Shown piece after piece: positions 33,349 through 42,075 of a stretch of 64,000 nt of DNA. The translations under genes were made by a program, and so were the position numbers. The notes under the pieces are model-generated. The model did no database searches and was not told where the DNA came from. It was given only the letters and a program-made list of their open reading frames with translations. The DNA is taken from NCBI GenBank assembly GCA_900107575.1, contig FNQX01000005.1, positions 62,001 to 126,000 on the forward strand, in the 5' to 3' direction. The stretch comes from Lachnospiraceae bacterium NK3A20 (GTDB taxonomy: Bacteria; Bacillota; Clostridia; Lachnospirales; Lachnospiraceae). Positions within the stretch are counted from its first letter, which is position 1, and each line of letters starts with the position of its first letter.

Positions 33349-34767
33349 ATGAAGATATTCAACACAGAGAGCATGCAGCTCGAGGAATTCAAGCCGATCA
33401 CGCCCGGCAAGGTCAGCATGTACGTATGCGGCCCCACCGTTTACAACCTGATCCACATCGGCAACGCGCGTCCAATGATCGTTTTCGACACGGTGCGCCG
33501 CTATTTCGAATACAAGGGTTACCAGGTCAACTACGTTTCCAATTTCACGGACGTTGACGACAAGATCATCAAAGAGGCACAGGAAGAGGGCGTGAGCAGC
33601 GAGGAAATCTCCGAGCGCTACATCAAAGAGTGCCGCAAAGACATGGAGGATCTCAACATCGAGCCCGCAACGGTCAATCCGCAGGCGACGCACGAGATCC
33701 AGGGCATGATCGACATGATCCGGACACTGATCGACAAGGGCTACGCTTACGTTGTGGACGACGGCACGGTTTATTTCGAGGTCGACAAGGACCCCAACTA
33801 CGGCGTGCTCTCGCACAGGAATCTCGACGATCTGCAGTCAGGCTTCCGCCAGATTCAGGTGACGGGGCAGGATCAGAAGAGGAGCCCCCTCGATTTCGTC
33901 CTCTGGAAACCGAAGAAGGAAGGCGAGCCCTACTGGGAATCGCCGTGGTGCGAGGGGCGTCCCGGCTGGCACATCGAGTGCTCCGTCATGAGCCGCAGGT
34001 ATCTGGGCGAGACGATCGACATTCACGCCGGCGGGGAGGACCTGGTTTTCCCGCACCATGAGAATGAGATCGCGCAGTCCGAGTGCGCCAACGGCAAGGA
34101 ATTCGTGCACTACTGGATGCATAACGCGTTCCTCAACATCGACAATCACAAGATGAGCAAGTCGCTCGGCAATTTCCTGACCGTGCGCGACGTCAACAGC
34201 CACTATGATCCGCAGGTGCTGCGCTACCTCATGTTGTCCGCGCACTACAGGAGTCCGCTCAATTTCTCCGCTGATCTCATGGAGGCCGCGAAGGCGTCTT
34301 ACGGCAGAATGGTCAACGCGATGACCAACCTGGATTTCCACATCGCTAACGCGAAAACAGAAGGCCTCACGGAGGCGGAGCAGAAAACCCTGGAGGATGC
34401 TGCGGCATGCAGGAAAGAGTTCGAGGCTGCCATGGACGATGATTTCAACACAGCAGACGCGATTTCTGCTGTTTTCGATCTCGTCAAAGTCATCAACACG
34501 AACGTCAATGAGGACTCGTCGCTCGTATTCATGAACACGCTGAAAAAGGAGTTCATGGAGCTCACAGATGTCCTGGGTCTCATTGTGGAAAGACAGTCTG
34601 CCGCATCCGAGGACGAGGCGGCACGGATCGAAGAGAAGATCCGGGAACGCCAGGAGGCGAGGAAGAACAAGAACTTTGCAAAGGCGGACCAGATCCGCGA
34701 TGAGCTGAAGGCGGAGGGCATTGTCCTCGAAGACACCAGGGAAGGCGTCAAGTGGCACAGGGAATGA
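33349..34767 (+). CDS. cysS: Cysteinyl-tRNA synthetase
   Basis: 472 aa, normal. Class I synthetase. Zinc ligand Cys and HIGH motif in [18 protein letters not shown] (residues 27-44; HIGN variant), [11 protein letters not shown] helix, [20 protein letters not shown] zinc/amino-acid site (~195-215), [10 protein letters not shown] (~234) and KMSKS in [11 protein letters not shown] (~267). AAAGGGTAGCAAC precedes the ATG. It sits between cysE and mrnC, the conserved Firmicute order. Confidence 0.98.
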   Translation: MKIFNTESMQLEEFKPITPGKVSMYVCGPTVYNLIHIGNARPMIVFDTVRRYFEYKGYQVNYVSNFTDVDDKIIKEAQEEGVSSEEISERYIKECRKDMEDLNIEPATVNPQATHEIQGMIDMIRTLIDKGYAYVVDDGTVYFEVDKDPNYGVLSHRNLDDLQSGFRQIQVTGQDQKRSPLDFVLWKPKKEGEPYWESPWCEGRPGWHIECSVMSRRYLGETIDIHAGGEDLVFPHHENEIAQSECANGKEFVHYWMHNAFLNIDNHKMSKSLGNFLTVRDVNSHYDPQVLRYLMLSAHYRSPLNFSADLMEAAKASYGRMVNAMTNLDFHIANAKTEGLTEAEQKTLEDAAACRKEFEAAMDDDFNTADAISAVFDLVKVINTNVNEDSSLVFMNTLKKEFMELTDVLGLIVERQSAASEDEAARIEEKIRERQEARKNKNFAKADQIRDELKAEGIVLEDTREGVKWHRE

Positions 34768-34774
34768 ATGCATC

Positions 34775-34818
34775 AATTCAGAACAGCCCGGAGCACTTGC
34801 CGATCCGGGCATACCAGG
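34775..34818 (+). repeat. REP-like dispersed repeat, full copy F
   Basis: AATTCAGAACAGCCCGGAGC followed by ACTTGCCGATCCGGGCATACC, aligning with both halves of copy B. It lies between the cysS stop and the mrnC start. Confidence 0.6.
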
Positions 34819-34836
34819 ATATATTGGGCAGGCAGT

Positions 34837-35268
34837 ATGGCTGAATTCAGAGAAGAGATCCTGCGGTATTTCCCACAGGAGAAGGCAGATATCAGGAGCT
34901 ATTCACCGCTCCCTCTGGCATTCCTCGGAGACGCGGTCTATTCGCTCATCATAAGGACTGCCGTGGTATCCAGGGGGAACAGGCAGGCGGCCAAGCTGCA
35001 CAATGAGACGAAGCGTCTTGTCTCCGCCAAGGCCCAGGCGATGGTGGGAGATGCGATCCAGGAGATCCTGGAGCCGGAGGAGGCGAGGATTTACAAGCGA
35101 GGCCTCAATTCCAACCCCTATCATCACGCGAAGAACCAGCTCCTGTCGGACTACCTCAAGGCGACCGCGCTCGAGACGCTGTGCGGGTATCTCTATCTGC
35201 AGGATCAGAATGAGCGGCTGCTGGGACTCATCCGGGAAGGGATGGAGAGAGCGGGGCTTGTGGATTAG
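34837..35268 (+). CDS. mrnC: Mini-ribonuclease III (MrnC)
   Basis: 143 aa from the ATG at 34837 (MAEFREEILRYFPQ); the upstream in-frame codons lie in a REP-like repeat. An RNase III catalytic domain without a dsRNA-binding domain, which matures 23S rRNA in Firmicutes. The catalytic signature is LAFLGDAVYSLIIRTAVV (~28-45) with the metal-binding Asp, plus NSNPYHHAKNQLLSDYLKAT (~95-114) with the second acidic site. Position after cysS and before rlmB is the standard one. Confidence 0.94.
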   Translation: MAEFREEILRYFPQEKADIRSYSPLPLAFLGDAVYSLIIRTAVVSRGNRQAAKLHNETKRLVSAKAQAMVGDAIQEILEPEEARIYKRGLNSNPYHHAKNQLLSDYLKATALETLCGYLYLQDQNERLLGLIREGMERAGLVD

Positions 35269-35325
35269 CTGCCCGAAAAGAGTGAAACTGTGCCGGATGG
35301 CAAGTGAATATCAGGGGAATCGAAT

Positions 35326-36225
35326 ATGGAAGATAACAGGAAAAAGGACGCCGCAACGAGCGGCGCACAGAAAGAGAGAAAGCCAGGAGACAAGGGGCAG
35401 AGACAGGGACGCAGGAATTTCCGAAGGAAAACTGGCGAACCCAGGGAGTCCTTCGTCGGCTATCAGATTGATGCACAGACGACAATCGACGAGAACGAGA
35501 GCAGGATCGAGGGTCGTAACGCTGTGACGGAGGCATTCCGCGCGGGCAAGACGATTGACCGTCTCTATGTGCTCGATGGCTGCGTGGACGGCCCGGTGCT
35601 CACGATCAAGAGAATGGCGGCGAAGGCAGGCACACCGATCAAATATCTCTCCCGCCAGAGACTGGATCAGATGTCGGAAACGGGCAAACATCAGGGGGTC
35701 ATTGCCATTGTGGCTGCCTACCACTACGGCACGCTCGACGATCTGTTCCGGAGAGCGGAAGAGAAAAAGGCAGATCCCTTCTTCATCATCCTGGACAACA
35801 TTGAAGATCCGCACAATCTCGGCGCGATTATCCGTACCGCGAACGTGGTCGGTGCACAGGGCGTCATCATCCCCAAGGACAGGGCAGTGGGGCTCACCGC
35901 AACCGTTGCCAAGGCTTCGGCAGGCGCGATCAACTTCACCCCGGTAGTCAAGGTGACCAATATCGCCAAGACGATTGAGGAACTGAAAAAGCGCGGCATG
36001 TGGTTCGTCTGCGCAGACATGGACGGCACACCGATGACGAAGCTCAACCTCGCCGGCCCGATCGGCATGGTCGTCGGCGCGGAGGGCAACGGCGTGTCGA
36101 GACTCGTGAAGGAGAAGTGCGACATCATCGCCTCCATCCCACAGCAGGGCGAGATCAACTCTCTGAACGCATCCGTGGCAGCAGGCGTCCTGGCCTACGA
36201 GATCCTGCGGCAGAGGAGCAAGTAA
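35326..36225 (+). CDS. rlmB: 23S rRNA (guanosine-2'-O-)-methyltransferase RlmB (TrmH/SpoU family)
   Basis: 299 aa. A SAM-dependent SPOUT enzyme methylating the peptidyl-transferase loop of 23S rRNA. A charged N-terminal tail (~55 residues) is followed by the substrate-binding domain from IEGRNAVTEAFRAGKTIDRL. The knotted methyltransferase domain has ILDNIEDPHNLGAIIRTANV (~160), VVGAEGNGVSRLVKEKCD (~247) and SLNASVAAGVLAYE (~275). The TrmH paralogue YacO in Firmicutes has the same neighbourhood. Confidence 0.94.
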   Translation: MEDNRKKDAATSGAQKERKPGDKGQRQGRRNFRRKTGEPRESFVGYQIDAQTTIDENESRIEGRNAVTEAFRAGKTIDRLYVLDGCVDGPVLTIKRMAAKAGTPIKYLSRQRLDQMSETGKHQGVIAIVAAYHYGTLDDLFRRAEEKKADPFFIILDNIEDPHNLGAIIRTANVVGAQGVIIPKDRAVGLTATVAKASAGAINFTPVVKVTNIAKTIEELKKRGMWFVCADMDGTPMTKLNLAGPIGMVVGAEGNGVSRLVKEKCDIIASIPQQGEINSLNASVAAGVLAYEILRQRSK

Positions 36226-36307
36226 ACAGGACGAAGGCCGCACGTGCTGAGTTTGTTTCGCAAGGATTCTGAAAAGCGAAATCACAGCATGCCTGTGGAA
36301 TCTATAC

Positions 36308-36355
36308 TTTGGTACGCCCAAAGAAGCGAGTGCTTCGGGCAGTAGGGAACAGATA
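36308..36355 (-). repeat. REP-like dispersed repeat, full copy G (inverted)
   Basis: TTTGGTACGCCCAAAGAAGC, then GAGTGCTTCGGGCAGTAGGG and AACAGAT: the reverse complement of copy B from end to end. A further motif about 50 bp upstream, CGCAAGGATTCTGAAAAGCG, recurs in altered form beside copy H. Confidence 0.65.
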
Positions 36356-36378
36356 CGAAGCGATCACGCAGCATGAAC

Positions 36379-36407
36379 AAGCCCCGGAGCACAATGCTCC
36401 GGGGCTT
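36379..36407. terminator. Bidirectional terminator between rlmB and uxaB
   Basis: AAGCCCCGGAGC and GCTCCGGGGCTT pair over 12 bp around ACAAT. It lies 30 bp past the uxaB stop (minus strand) and 154 bp past rlmB. Confidence 0.85.
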
Positions 36408-36436
36408 GTAGGTTATCATTTTGTATTCGATTCGGA

Positions 36437-37933
36437 TCAGAGAACGCTCTTGTACGCTGCCTTCGCGCCGTTATCACGGATGTTCTCAAGGTCTGCAGCA
36501 ACCTTGTCCTCAAGGCCGGCAACCTTTGTGAGATCCTGATCCCACATCTGCTCGTTGGAGAGAACATCGTGGACGAGGGTCTTTGCATCCGCGTCCTTGT
36601 GCGCCCAGTAGAAATCGAGCGCCCAGTCATCGTCCTGGATCCGGTACTCGTTGCCGGCAGCTCTCTTACCGATCAGGGCATCTGCCTCACGTCTTTGCAG
36701 ATCGTTGGAGAAGAACGCGATATAAGCTGCAAAGCCCATGCACAGCGCCTCGGGGAGCTGGCCGAACTTCTCGGTGTACTCGAGAAGGGACGGGAGATCT
36801 CTGGCCTTCCACTTGGAGGTGGAGTTCAGCGAGATGCTCATCAGCTGGTGATCAACGAAAGGATTGTTGAATCTGTCGGTTACTGCCGCCGCGAAGTTCT
36901 CACAGTCCTTCTTGTCCAGAGGCAGGATCGGGATGACTTCATCGAAGAGGAGCTTGTTCATGAAGCCGTGTACGGTCTCATCGTGCATGCAGTCGCGAAC
37001 GATGTCGAAGCCCGCAAGGTAAGCGCCGAGCACAAAACCGGTGTGCGCGCCGTTCAGGATGCGAACCTTTCTCTTCTTGTAGGGAGCAACCTCGGGTACG
37101 ACGTGAACGTTGAGACCTGCCTTGCGGAAGGGAAGCTTCTCTTCGAGCTCCGCGGGTCCTTCAATATACCATACGCCGAAGACTTCGCCGATGTCCTTGA
37201 GGTCATCCTCATAGCCGTTGGCCTTGTCCATTTCCGCTGCCATCTCTGCGTCTCTGACTCTGCCGGGCACGATGCGGTCTACCAGAGTAGAGCAGAAGAG
37301 GCAGTCATCAGTGATGTATTTCTTGAACTCTTCGCCGTAGCCCCAGTCGTCCGCGTGACGCAGGACATCCTTTTTGAGCTCCTGGCCGTTGTTGTCGATG
37401 AGCTCGCAGGAAAGGAAGGTGATGCCGGGCTTCTTCGCGAGGAATCTCTCATGCAGCAGGTAGGTTACCTTCGCGGGGAAGGAAGTCGGCGGCTGCTGGT
37501 CGGGAGTGCAGGAAGGATCGTAGGTGATCCCGGCTTCCGTCGTGTTGGAAGCCATATACTCCAGATCATCGCTGACCGCGATGGCAATGATCTTCTGCCA
37601 ATCATCCGCGTCATACGGATTGTAACAGGCGTCTACGGAAAAGATGACTCTCTTCCTGTCGACCTTCTCGCCGTTCTCGGAACCGCGCAGATACAGAGTG
37701 TAGAGGCCTTCCTGATCGTTGATGAACCTGGTCAGGCCCTGTGCGATGGGCTGCACGAGTGCAGCCTTGCCGTTCCAGCCGGTCTTCTCATTCGCCATGT
37801 CGAACCAGTAGTCTACGAACGCGCGCAGGAAGTTGCCCTCGCCGAACTGCAGCACCTTGACCGGTGTGCCCTTGGGCTGTACGAAGCCTGTGTAACCCGA
37901 CTCTTTTAATACCTCATAGTTGAGCTTTGCCAT
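36437..37933 (-). CDS. uxaB: Tagaturonate reductase (altronate oxidoreductase)
   Basis: 498 aa. An NAD-dependent enzyme of the mannitol dehydrogenase family reducing tagaturonate to altronate in galacturonate breakdown. The nucleotide-binding start is VKVLQFGEGNFLRAFVDYWF (residues 26-45), and the active-site region reads KKRKVRILNGAHTGFVLGAY (~293-312). It is downstream of uxaC with 24 bp between; AGGAGAGAGAAACG precedes the ATG. The pairing with uxaC fits tagaturonate or fructuronate as substrate; UxaB is favoured by the pectin context. Confidence 0.9.
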   Translation of the reverse strand: MAKLNYEVLKESGYTGFVQPKGTPVKVLQFGEGNFLRAFVDYWFDMANEKTGWNGKAALVQPIAQGLTRFINDQEGLYTLYLRGSENGEKVDRKRVIFSVDACYNPYDADDWQKIIAIAVSDDLEYMASNTTEAGITYDPSCTPDQQPPTSFPAKVTYLLHERFLAKKPGITFLSCELIDNNGQELKKDVLRHADDWGYGEEFKKYITDDCLFCSTLVDRIVPGRVRDAEMAAEMDKANGYEDDLKDIGEVFGVWYIEGPAELEEKLPFRKAGLNVHVVPEVAPYKKRKVRILNGAHTGFVLGAYLAGFDIVRDCMHDETVHGFMNKLLFDEVIPILPLDKKDCENFAAAVTDRFNNPFVDHQLMSISLNSTSKWKARDLPSLLEYTEKFGQLPEALCMGFAAYIAFFSNDLQRREADALIGKRAAGNEYRIQDDDWALDFYWAHKDADAKTLVHDVLSNEQMWDQDLTKVAGLEDKVAADLENIRDNGAKAAYKSVL

Positions 37934-37957
37934 GATCGTTTCTCTCTCCTTTTATTT

Positions 37958-39394
37958 TCACTGGATACCGAAGTATCTCTCTGCATTGTAATAGCTGCAT
38001 CCCTCGACGATCTTCTTGAGAGATGCATCGTTGTCCGGATACTCACCGTTCTCTACGAGGTCGGCGATGAAATTGCACAGAAGCCTTCTGAAATAGTCGT
38101 GACGGGTATAGGAGAGGAAGCTTCTGGAGTCGGTCAGCATGCCGACGAAGTTGCCGAGCAAACCGAGCTCTGCGAGATCGTTGAACTGCTGGATGTTGCC
38201 GCTCTTATTGTCCTGGAACCACCATGCGGCGCCGAGCTGCATCTTGCCGGGAACCTCATCGGACTGGAAACAGCCGAGAGTCGTCACGATCTGGCGGAAG
38301 TCTGCGGAGTCGAGAGAGAAGACAATGGTCCTGGGCAGCTCATTGGTCTCATCGAGCGCGGAGAAGAAGGCCGCGAGGTTGTCGCCGGATGCGGTCTTTT
38401 TGATCATGTCGAAACCGGTGTCCGGTCCTTCGAGACGGAACATGCGCTTGTTGTTGTCACGTGTGCAGGAGTAGTGAATCTCCATCACGATGTTTTCCTT
38501 GTGATATTTCTTCGCAAGAGCGAGGAGAAGGGCGGTTTGATATTTCTCCGCTTCTTCGGGCTCGAGCTTCTCGCCGGCCATGGCCTTCTGGAAAACGTCA
38601 TCGCATTCTTCCATCGGCGCGGGACGGAACATCATGTAGTCAACGCCGTGATCGGAAGCCTTGCAGCCGTGCGCCTTGAAGAAATCAATTCTCTCATAAA
38701 GGGCGTCAATGACATCCTGCACCGTGCGCAGCTGGCTCTTGCCGACGGACTTCGCGAGTTTGTTCATGTAGTCGATGAAGCCGGCCTTCTGAATATTGAC
38801 TGCCTTGTCAGGACGGAAGCTGGGGCGCACTTCGAAGCCAAGATCCTTCTCGGCAGCGAGCTTCTCGTGCCACTCGAGGCTGTCGATCGGATCGTCTGTC
38901 GTGCCGATGAAACGGACATTGGACTGGCGGATGATGCCGCGAACGGTGAGATTCGGATCGTGCTGGAGCATGTCGCTCGTCTTGTCCCAGATTTCCTTCG
39001 CGTTCTCCGGAGTCAGAGGCTCCTCAATGCCGAAATATTTATGCAGCTCCAGGTTGCTCCATACGTACATGGGGTTGCCAATTGCCATCTCGAGCGCTTC
39101 CGCGAATGCAACGAACTTGTCATAAGCTGCAGCGTCGCCTGTTACTTTCTCTTCCGGTACGCCGTTGGAGCGCATCACTCTCCACTTGTAATGGTCGCCG
39201 AAATAGGTTCCGTCGGTGTTCCTGCCGCCGAGCCAAACCTCTGCGATGTTGTTGTAGCGGCGATCCTCGAAGATTTCCTTCGGGGAGATGTGACAGTGGT
39301 AGTCGATGATCGGAAGATTCTCCGCGTAGTCGTGGAACAGGTGTCTCGCTGTTTCACTTTTCAGCATGAAATCCTTGTCCATAAATTTTGCCAT
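37958..39394 (-). CDS. uxaC: Uronate isomerase (glucuronate/galacturonate isomerase)
   Basis: 478 aa. It converts D-galacturonate to tagaturonate and D-glucuronate to fructuronate. An amidohydrolase-fold enzyme: the metal-binding motif is IIDYHCHISPKEI (about 30-42), with RGIIRQSNVRFIGTTDDPID (~163), KAHGCKASDHGVDY (~255) and MVGMLTDSRSFLSY-type C-terminal segment (LTDSRSFLSYTRHDYFRRLL). AGGAGAAGAAC precedes the ATG. First gene of uxaC-uxaB, transcribed from a promoter flanked by two operator-like palindromes. Confidence 0.95.
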   Translation of the reverse strand: MAKFMDKDFMLKSETARHLFHDYAENLPIIDYHCHISPKEIFEDRRYNNIAEVWLGGRNTDGTYFGDHYKWRVMRSNGVPEEKVTGDAAAYDKFVAFAEALEMAIGNPMYVWSNLELHKYFGIEEPLTPENAKEIWDKTSDMLQHDPNLTVRGIIRQSNVRFIGTTDDPIDSLEWHEKLAAEKDLGFEVRPSFRPDKAVNIQKAGFIDYMNKLAKSVGKSQLRTVQDVIDALYERIDFFKAHGCKASDHGVDYMMFRPAPMEECDDVFQKAMAGEKLEPEEAEKYQTALLLALAKKYHKENIVMEIHYSCTRDNNKRMFRLEGPDTGFDMIKKTASGDNLAAFFSALDETNELPRTIVFSLDSADFRQIVTTLGCFQSDEVPGKMQLGAAWWFQDNKSGNIQQFNDLAELGLLGNFVGMLTDSRSFLSYTRHDYFRRLLCNFIADLVENGEYPDNDASLKKIVEGCSYYNAERYFGIQ

Positions 39395-39468
39395 GTTCTT
39401 CTCCTTTGCACTCTTTCCTGCTGACTCCGGCAGTCGAGAGACTTAGCAATGTGCCCGAATGACGGGAA

Positions 39469-39482
39469 TGTAAGTGCTTACA
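39469..39482. promoter_or_regulatory. LacI-type operator at the uxaC promoter
   Basis: TGTAAGTGCTTACA, a 14-bp palindrome broken only at the central T-G. It starts 6 bp downstream of the uxaC -10 box, over the expected transcription start, the classical repressor position. Confidence 0.8.
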
Positions 39483-39487
39483 TAGAA

Positions 39488-39516
39488 ACTATATCGCAAC
39501 ATTTTCCGAGAGTCAA
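39488..39516 (-). promoter_or_regulatory. Promoter of uxaC-uxaB
   Basis: On the minus strand TTGACT (39516-39511), 17-bp spacer and TATAGT (39493-39488). The start would be near 39481, inside the operator. Confidence 0.8.
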
Positions 39517-39524
39517 TCGGGAAA

Positions 39525-39538
39525 TGTAAACGCTTTCA
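39525..39538. promoter_or_regulatory. cre-like site upstream of uxaC
   Basis: TGTAAACGCTTTCA fits the catabolite-responsive element consensus TGWAANCGNTNWCA exactly. It lies 9 bp upstream of the -35 box. It may bind CcpA or the neighbouring LacI-type regulator. Confidence 0.65.
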
Positions 39539-39548
39539 CATGAAAATA

Positions 39549-40556
39549 TCAGAAGTCCGTGGAGCTTCTGAGGCGAAGCCTGCAAGGGACTTCGATCCGG
39601 GGTTTCGCCTGTCCGTCTCCGTTCAGGACGTGGAGGACGTTGGATGCGGTCTCGTTGCAGAGATCCTCAATTCGGGAATCGACACTGGTGAGCTCCGGGG
39701 TAGTCGCGACGCTGATGACGGAGTTGTTGTATCCTACGACGGAGAGATCTTCGGGGACGCGCAGGCCCTTGGCTTCCGCGTATTTCAGCGCACCGCACGC
39801 CATGGCGTCCTCGGTCGCGATGACACTGTCGAACTCCAGCATGGAATACTCCAGCAGGAGATCCTTCACATAATAAATGTTGTTGCGGGCAACGCGGAGT
39901 TTCAGGTTCCCGCGGACAGGAATGCTGTTCTCGGTAAGTGCTGCCTCGTAGCCTGCCATTTTCTGTTGTGCTGAGTAGGACTGGGAATCGGTGAGGAAGA
40001 GAATCTTCCGGTGGCCCTGTCGGATCAGGGAAGTGGTGACGCCATAGACGGCATTCCTGTCATCGCAGACGGCGGTGTAGATGTTGTCGCCCTCGACGTA
40101 GCCATTGATCACAAATACCGGCACCTGGGCTGCGGCCTCGCGGATGTAGTCGGTCTGCGCAGTGCTCGCGCCGTTGCCCGCGTAGGTGGAACCCACGAGG
40201 ATCAGTGCGTCGATCCGTTTGGAGAGCAGCATCTGGACATGGGACTGTTTACGCTCGAGCTCGAAGCCGGAGCAGGAGAGGATGCATTCATAGCCGTTCC
40301 GGTGCAGCATGACTTCGAGGAAGGAGACGGCGGAAGACATGTACCGGTCGGAAATATCAGGCACGAGGACACCCACGGTGTGCATGGTGTTGAGGCCGAG
40401 CCCCTGCGCGAAGACATTGGGTGTGTAGCCCGCGTGTTCGATGACGCTCAGGACCTTTTCTTTTGTTTTGTCACTGACCTTATCGGAGCCGTTGACGACA
40501 CGGGAAACCGTGGCGATCGAGACGCCGGCCATTCTGGCGATGTCGTAGATATTCAT
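39549..40556 (-). CDS. LacI-family transcriptional regulator, probable hexuronate repressor
   Basis: 335 aa from the ATG at 40556 (MNIYDIARMAGVS); an upstream in-frame ATG adds 20 unlikely residues. The LacI helix-turn-helix is NIYDIARMAGVSIATVSRVV (2-21) with the hinge region KVSDKTKEKVLSVIEHAGY. The periplasmic-binding-like sensor domain follows (60-335). It lies directly upstream of uxaC on the same strand, and its promoter and that of uxaC carry near-identical palindromes, so it likely represses both and responds to a uronate. The effector is not predictable from sequence. Confidence 0.92.
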   Translation of the reverse strand: MNIYDIARMAGVSIATVSRVVNGSDKVSDKTKEKVLSVIEHAGYTPNVFAQGLGLNTMHTVGVLVPDISDRYMSSAVSFLEVMLHRNGYECILSCSGFELERKQSHVQMLLSKRIDALILVGSTYAGNGASTAQTDYIREAAAQVPVFVINGYVEGDNIYTAVCDDRNAVYGVTTSLIRQGHRKILFLTDSQSYSAQQKMAGYEAALTENSIPVRGNLKLRVARNNIYYVKDLLLEYSMLEFDSVIATEDAMACGALKYAEAKGLRVPEDLSVVGYNNSVISVATTPELTSVDSRIEDLCNETASNVLHVLNGDGQAKPRIEVPCRLRLRSSTDF

Positions 40557-40672
40557 TCTGCATTCCCCCGCGCTGGCTGTCTGTGCATTCTGCATTTCGC
40601 AAAATTCGGGCAGCACCGCCTCTCATTCTGTACTCTTTATGTTACTCATTAGGCAAAAGAAAGACCAGCTGC

Positions 40673-40686
40673 TGTAAGCGCTTACA
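40673..40686. promoter_or_regulatory. LacI-type operator at the regulator's own promoter
   Basis: TGTAAGCGCTTACA, a perfect 14-bp palindrome, starting 9 bp downstream of the -10 box, over or just after the expected start. Implies autoregulation; it also fits the cre consensus. Confidence 0.85.
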
Positions 40687-40695
40687 CTACTTAGT

Positions 40696-40724
40696 ATCAT
40701 ACTGCCGGGAGAGGGGGATTTCAA
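40696..40724 (-). promoter_or_regulatory. Promoter of the LacI-family gene
   Basis: On the minus strand TTGAAA (40724-40719), 17-bp spacer and TATGAT (40701-40696). Confidence 0.75.
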
Positions 40725-40772
40725 GGCGGAGGGGGCTAAATTATCGCCGGAAGATGGAAGTCATAACAGGGA

Positions 40773-41203
40773 AAACACCGGTTGTGAGGTAATAACCGTT
40801 TCCAGGCAGGAATCAACCACGGCTCCTTCGTATAGATAGATCGCTATCCTTCAGGTTTTGGGCCAATAACGGCTACGGGAAATTTTGGTACCACGGTTTT
40901 TCAAGTTGCTCGGGTCAATAGGAGCTTCCGGAAAATTCAGTCCCATATTATGTTCAGCATGCCGGGCTAATAGCGGTTTCCAAGAAATCCAGTCACCATT
41001 CAGTCACCGATTAGTCGTGGATTTTTGGTGACTGAATTTTCCCGATCCAGCTATTGGCCCGATGTTTTCCAGTCCGAGTGGGACTGAATTTTTTCTGAAG
41101 CGCTATCAGCCCGACATGTCTGGAAAATGATGGGCCTGAATTTTCTATCTTCTGATATTGGCCCAAAGATAATTCACTCTGGGAAACAGTTGTTCACATA
41201 ATA
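40773..41203. repeat. Inverted array of six ~35-bp repeat units with 52-bp spacing
   Basis: Three direct units start at 40860, 40911 and 40963 (type CGGGTCAATAGGAGCTTCCG then GAAAATTCAGTCCCA). Three units in the opposite orientation occupy 41027-41061, 41079-41113 and 41131-41164 (type GGTGACTGAATTTTCCCGAT then CCAGCTATTGGCCCG). Unit starts are 51-52 bp apart on both sides, so the whole block is a large dyad centred near 41017, where TTCAGTCACC and GGTGACTGAA form the tip. Outer flanks GGTTGTGAGGTAATAACCGT and GAAACAGTTGTTCACATAA also pair roughly. The 580-bp gap holds no protein gene that I can support. Confidence 0.8.
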
Positions 41204-41235
41204 CCGACATGCCTTTATTATATGTGGTGAAAGCA

Positions 41236-41259
41236 GGTAAAGTTTTTGGGAGATTTACC
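41236..41259. promoter_or_regulatory. Dyad before the pectinesterase gene
   Basis: GGTAAA, 12-bp spacer and TTTACC, 10 bp before the ribosome binding site. Possible operator; the regulator is unknown. Confidence 0.3.
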
Positions 41260-41279
41260 CTCAAGTGTAGGAGGCAGGC

Positions 41280-42041
41280 ATGCCGCAGACAGTCATTTCA
41301 GAGAGCAATATTACAATTGAGAATCAGATCTATACCGGAGATCTTTACGCGAGGAAAATGCACAAGGATGGAAGGCCGTATCACACCTTCCGGACGGCGA
41401 CGGTGCTGGTCGATGGGGATCATATTACCTTCCGTAATTGTACGTTCGAGAATACGGCAGGAAGAGGAGAAGACGTAGGGCAGGCAATCGCACTCTACAT
41501 TGATGGCGATGACATCCGCCTTGAGAACTGTGTACTCCGTGGACACCAGGATACCCTGTTCCTCGCACCGCTCCCGCCAAAGGAGATTGAGAAGGATGGC
41601 TTCCTCGGACCGAGACAGTTCACGGCGAGGACGCCTCGGACAGTATATTTCAGAAACTGCTATATTGAAGGAGGCGTCGACTTCATCTTCGGCGGCGCGA
41701 CTGCTGTATTCGAAGACTGCGAGTTCCGTAGCAATGAGGTGGGGTATGTGTTCGCACCCAACACGCCACAGGATGTGCCGCAGGGCATGATCGCGAGAAA
41801 CTGCGTCTTTACGGCGAATCCCGATGTGCCGGACGCTTCCTGCTACATCGCAAGACCCTGGAGAGAGTACGCTGCGGTATCGCTGGAACACTGTTACCTG
41901 GGTCGTCACATCCACCCGGATGGCTGGGGCGACTGGAACGGGCGCGGCGCAGGTGGCACGACGCGGTTCTCGGAGACCGGATCCTATGGGCCGGGAGCGG
42001 AGGGGACGCGGCCGGGATATGTGCGATCAACCGGAGAATAG
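41280..42041 (+). CDS. Pectinesterase (CE8), cytoplasmic
   Basis: 253 aa, shorter than secreted CE8 enzymes (~300+), with no signal peptide: MPQTVISESNITIENQIYTG starts directly. It removes methyl esters from galacturonan. A parallel beta-helix with the family motifs: CVLRGHQDTLFL (~82, catalytic Gln/Asp region), GGVDFIFGGATAVFEDC (~130, nucleophile Asp) and CYIARPWREYAAV (~185, Arg-Pro-Trp). AGGAGG lies 7 nt before the ATG. Part of the N-terminal helix turns seen in secreted forms is missing. The cytoplasmic location matches the GH28 and GH105 enzymes further on. Confidence 0.9.
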   Translation: MPQTVISESNITIENQIYTGDLYARKMHKDGRPYHTFRTATVLVDGDHITFRNCTFENTAGRGEDVGQAIALYIDGDDIRLENCVLRGHQDTLFLAPLPPKEIEKDGFLGPRQFTARTPRTVYFRNCYIEGGVDFIFGGATAVFEDCEFRSNEVGYVFAPNTPQDVPQGMIARNCVFTANPDVPDASCYIARPWREYAAVSLEHCYLGRHIHPDGWGDWNGRGAGGTTRFSETGSYGPGAEGTRPGYVRSTGE

Positions 42042-42075
42042 CTGCCGCGCTCGCACGAACAGATATTTGTTTTTT

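Noticed and set aside
40860-41164. CRISPR-like array with regular 52-bp spacing
   Set aside because: Half of the units are inverted, the units are diverged, the spacers are short and partly related, and no cas genes are present. It is an inverted repeat array.
41209-41478. 89-codon frame starting before the pectinesterase gene
   Set aside because: It is in a different frame from the clear CE8 motifs and overlaps that gene; no family resemblance.
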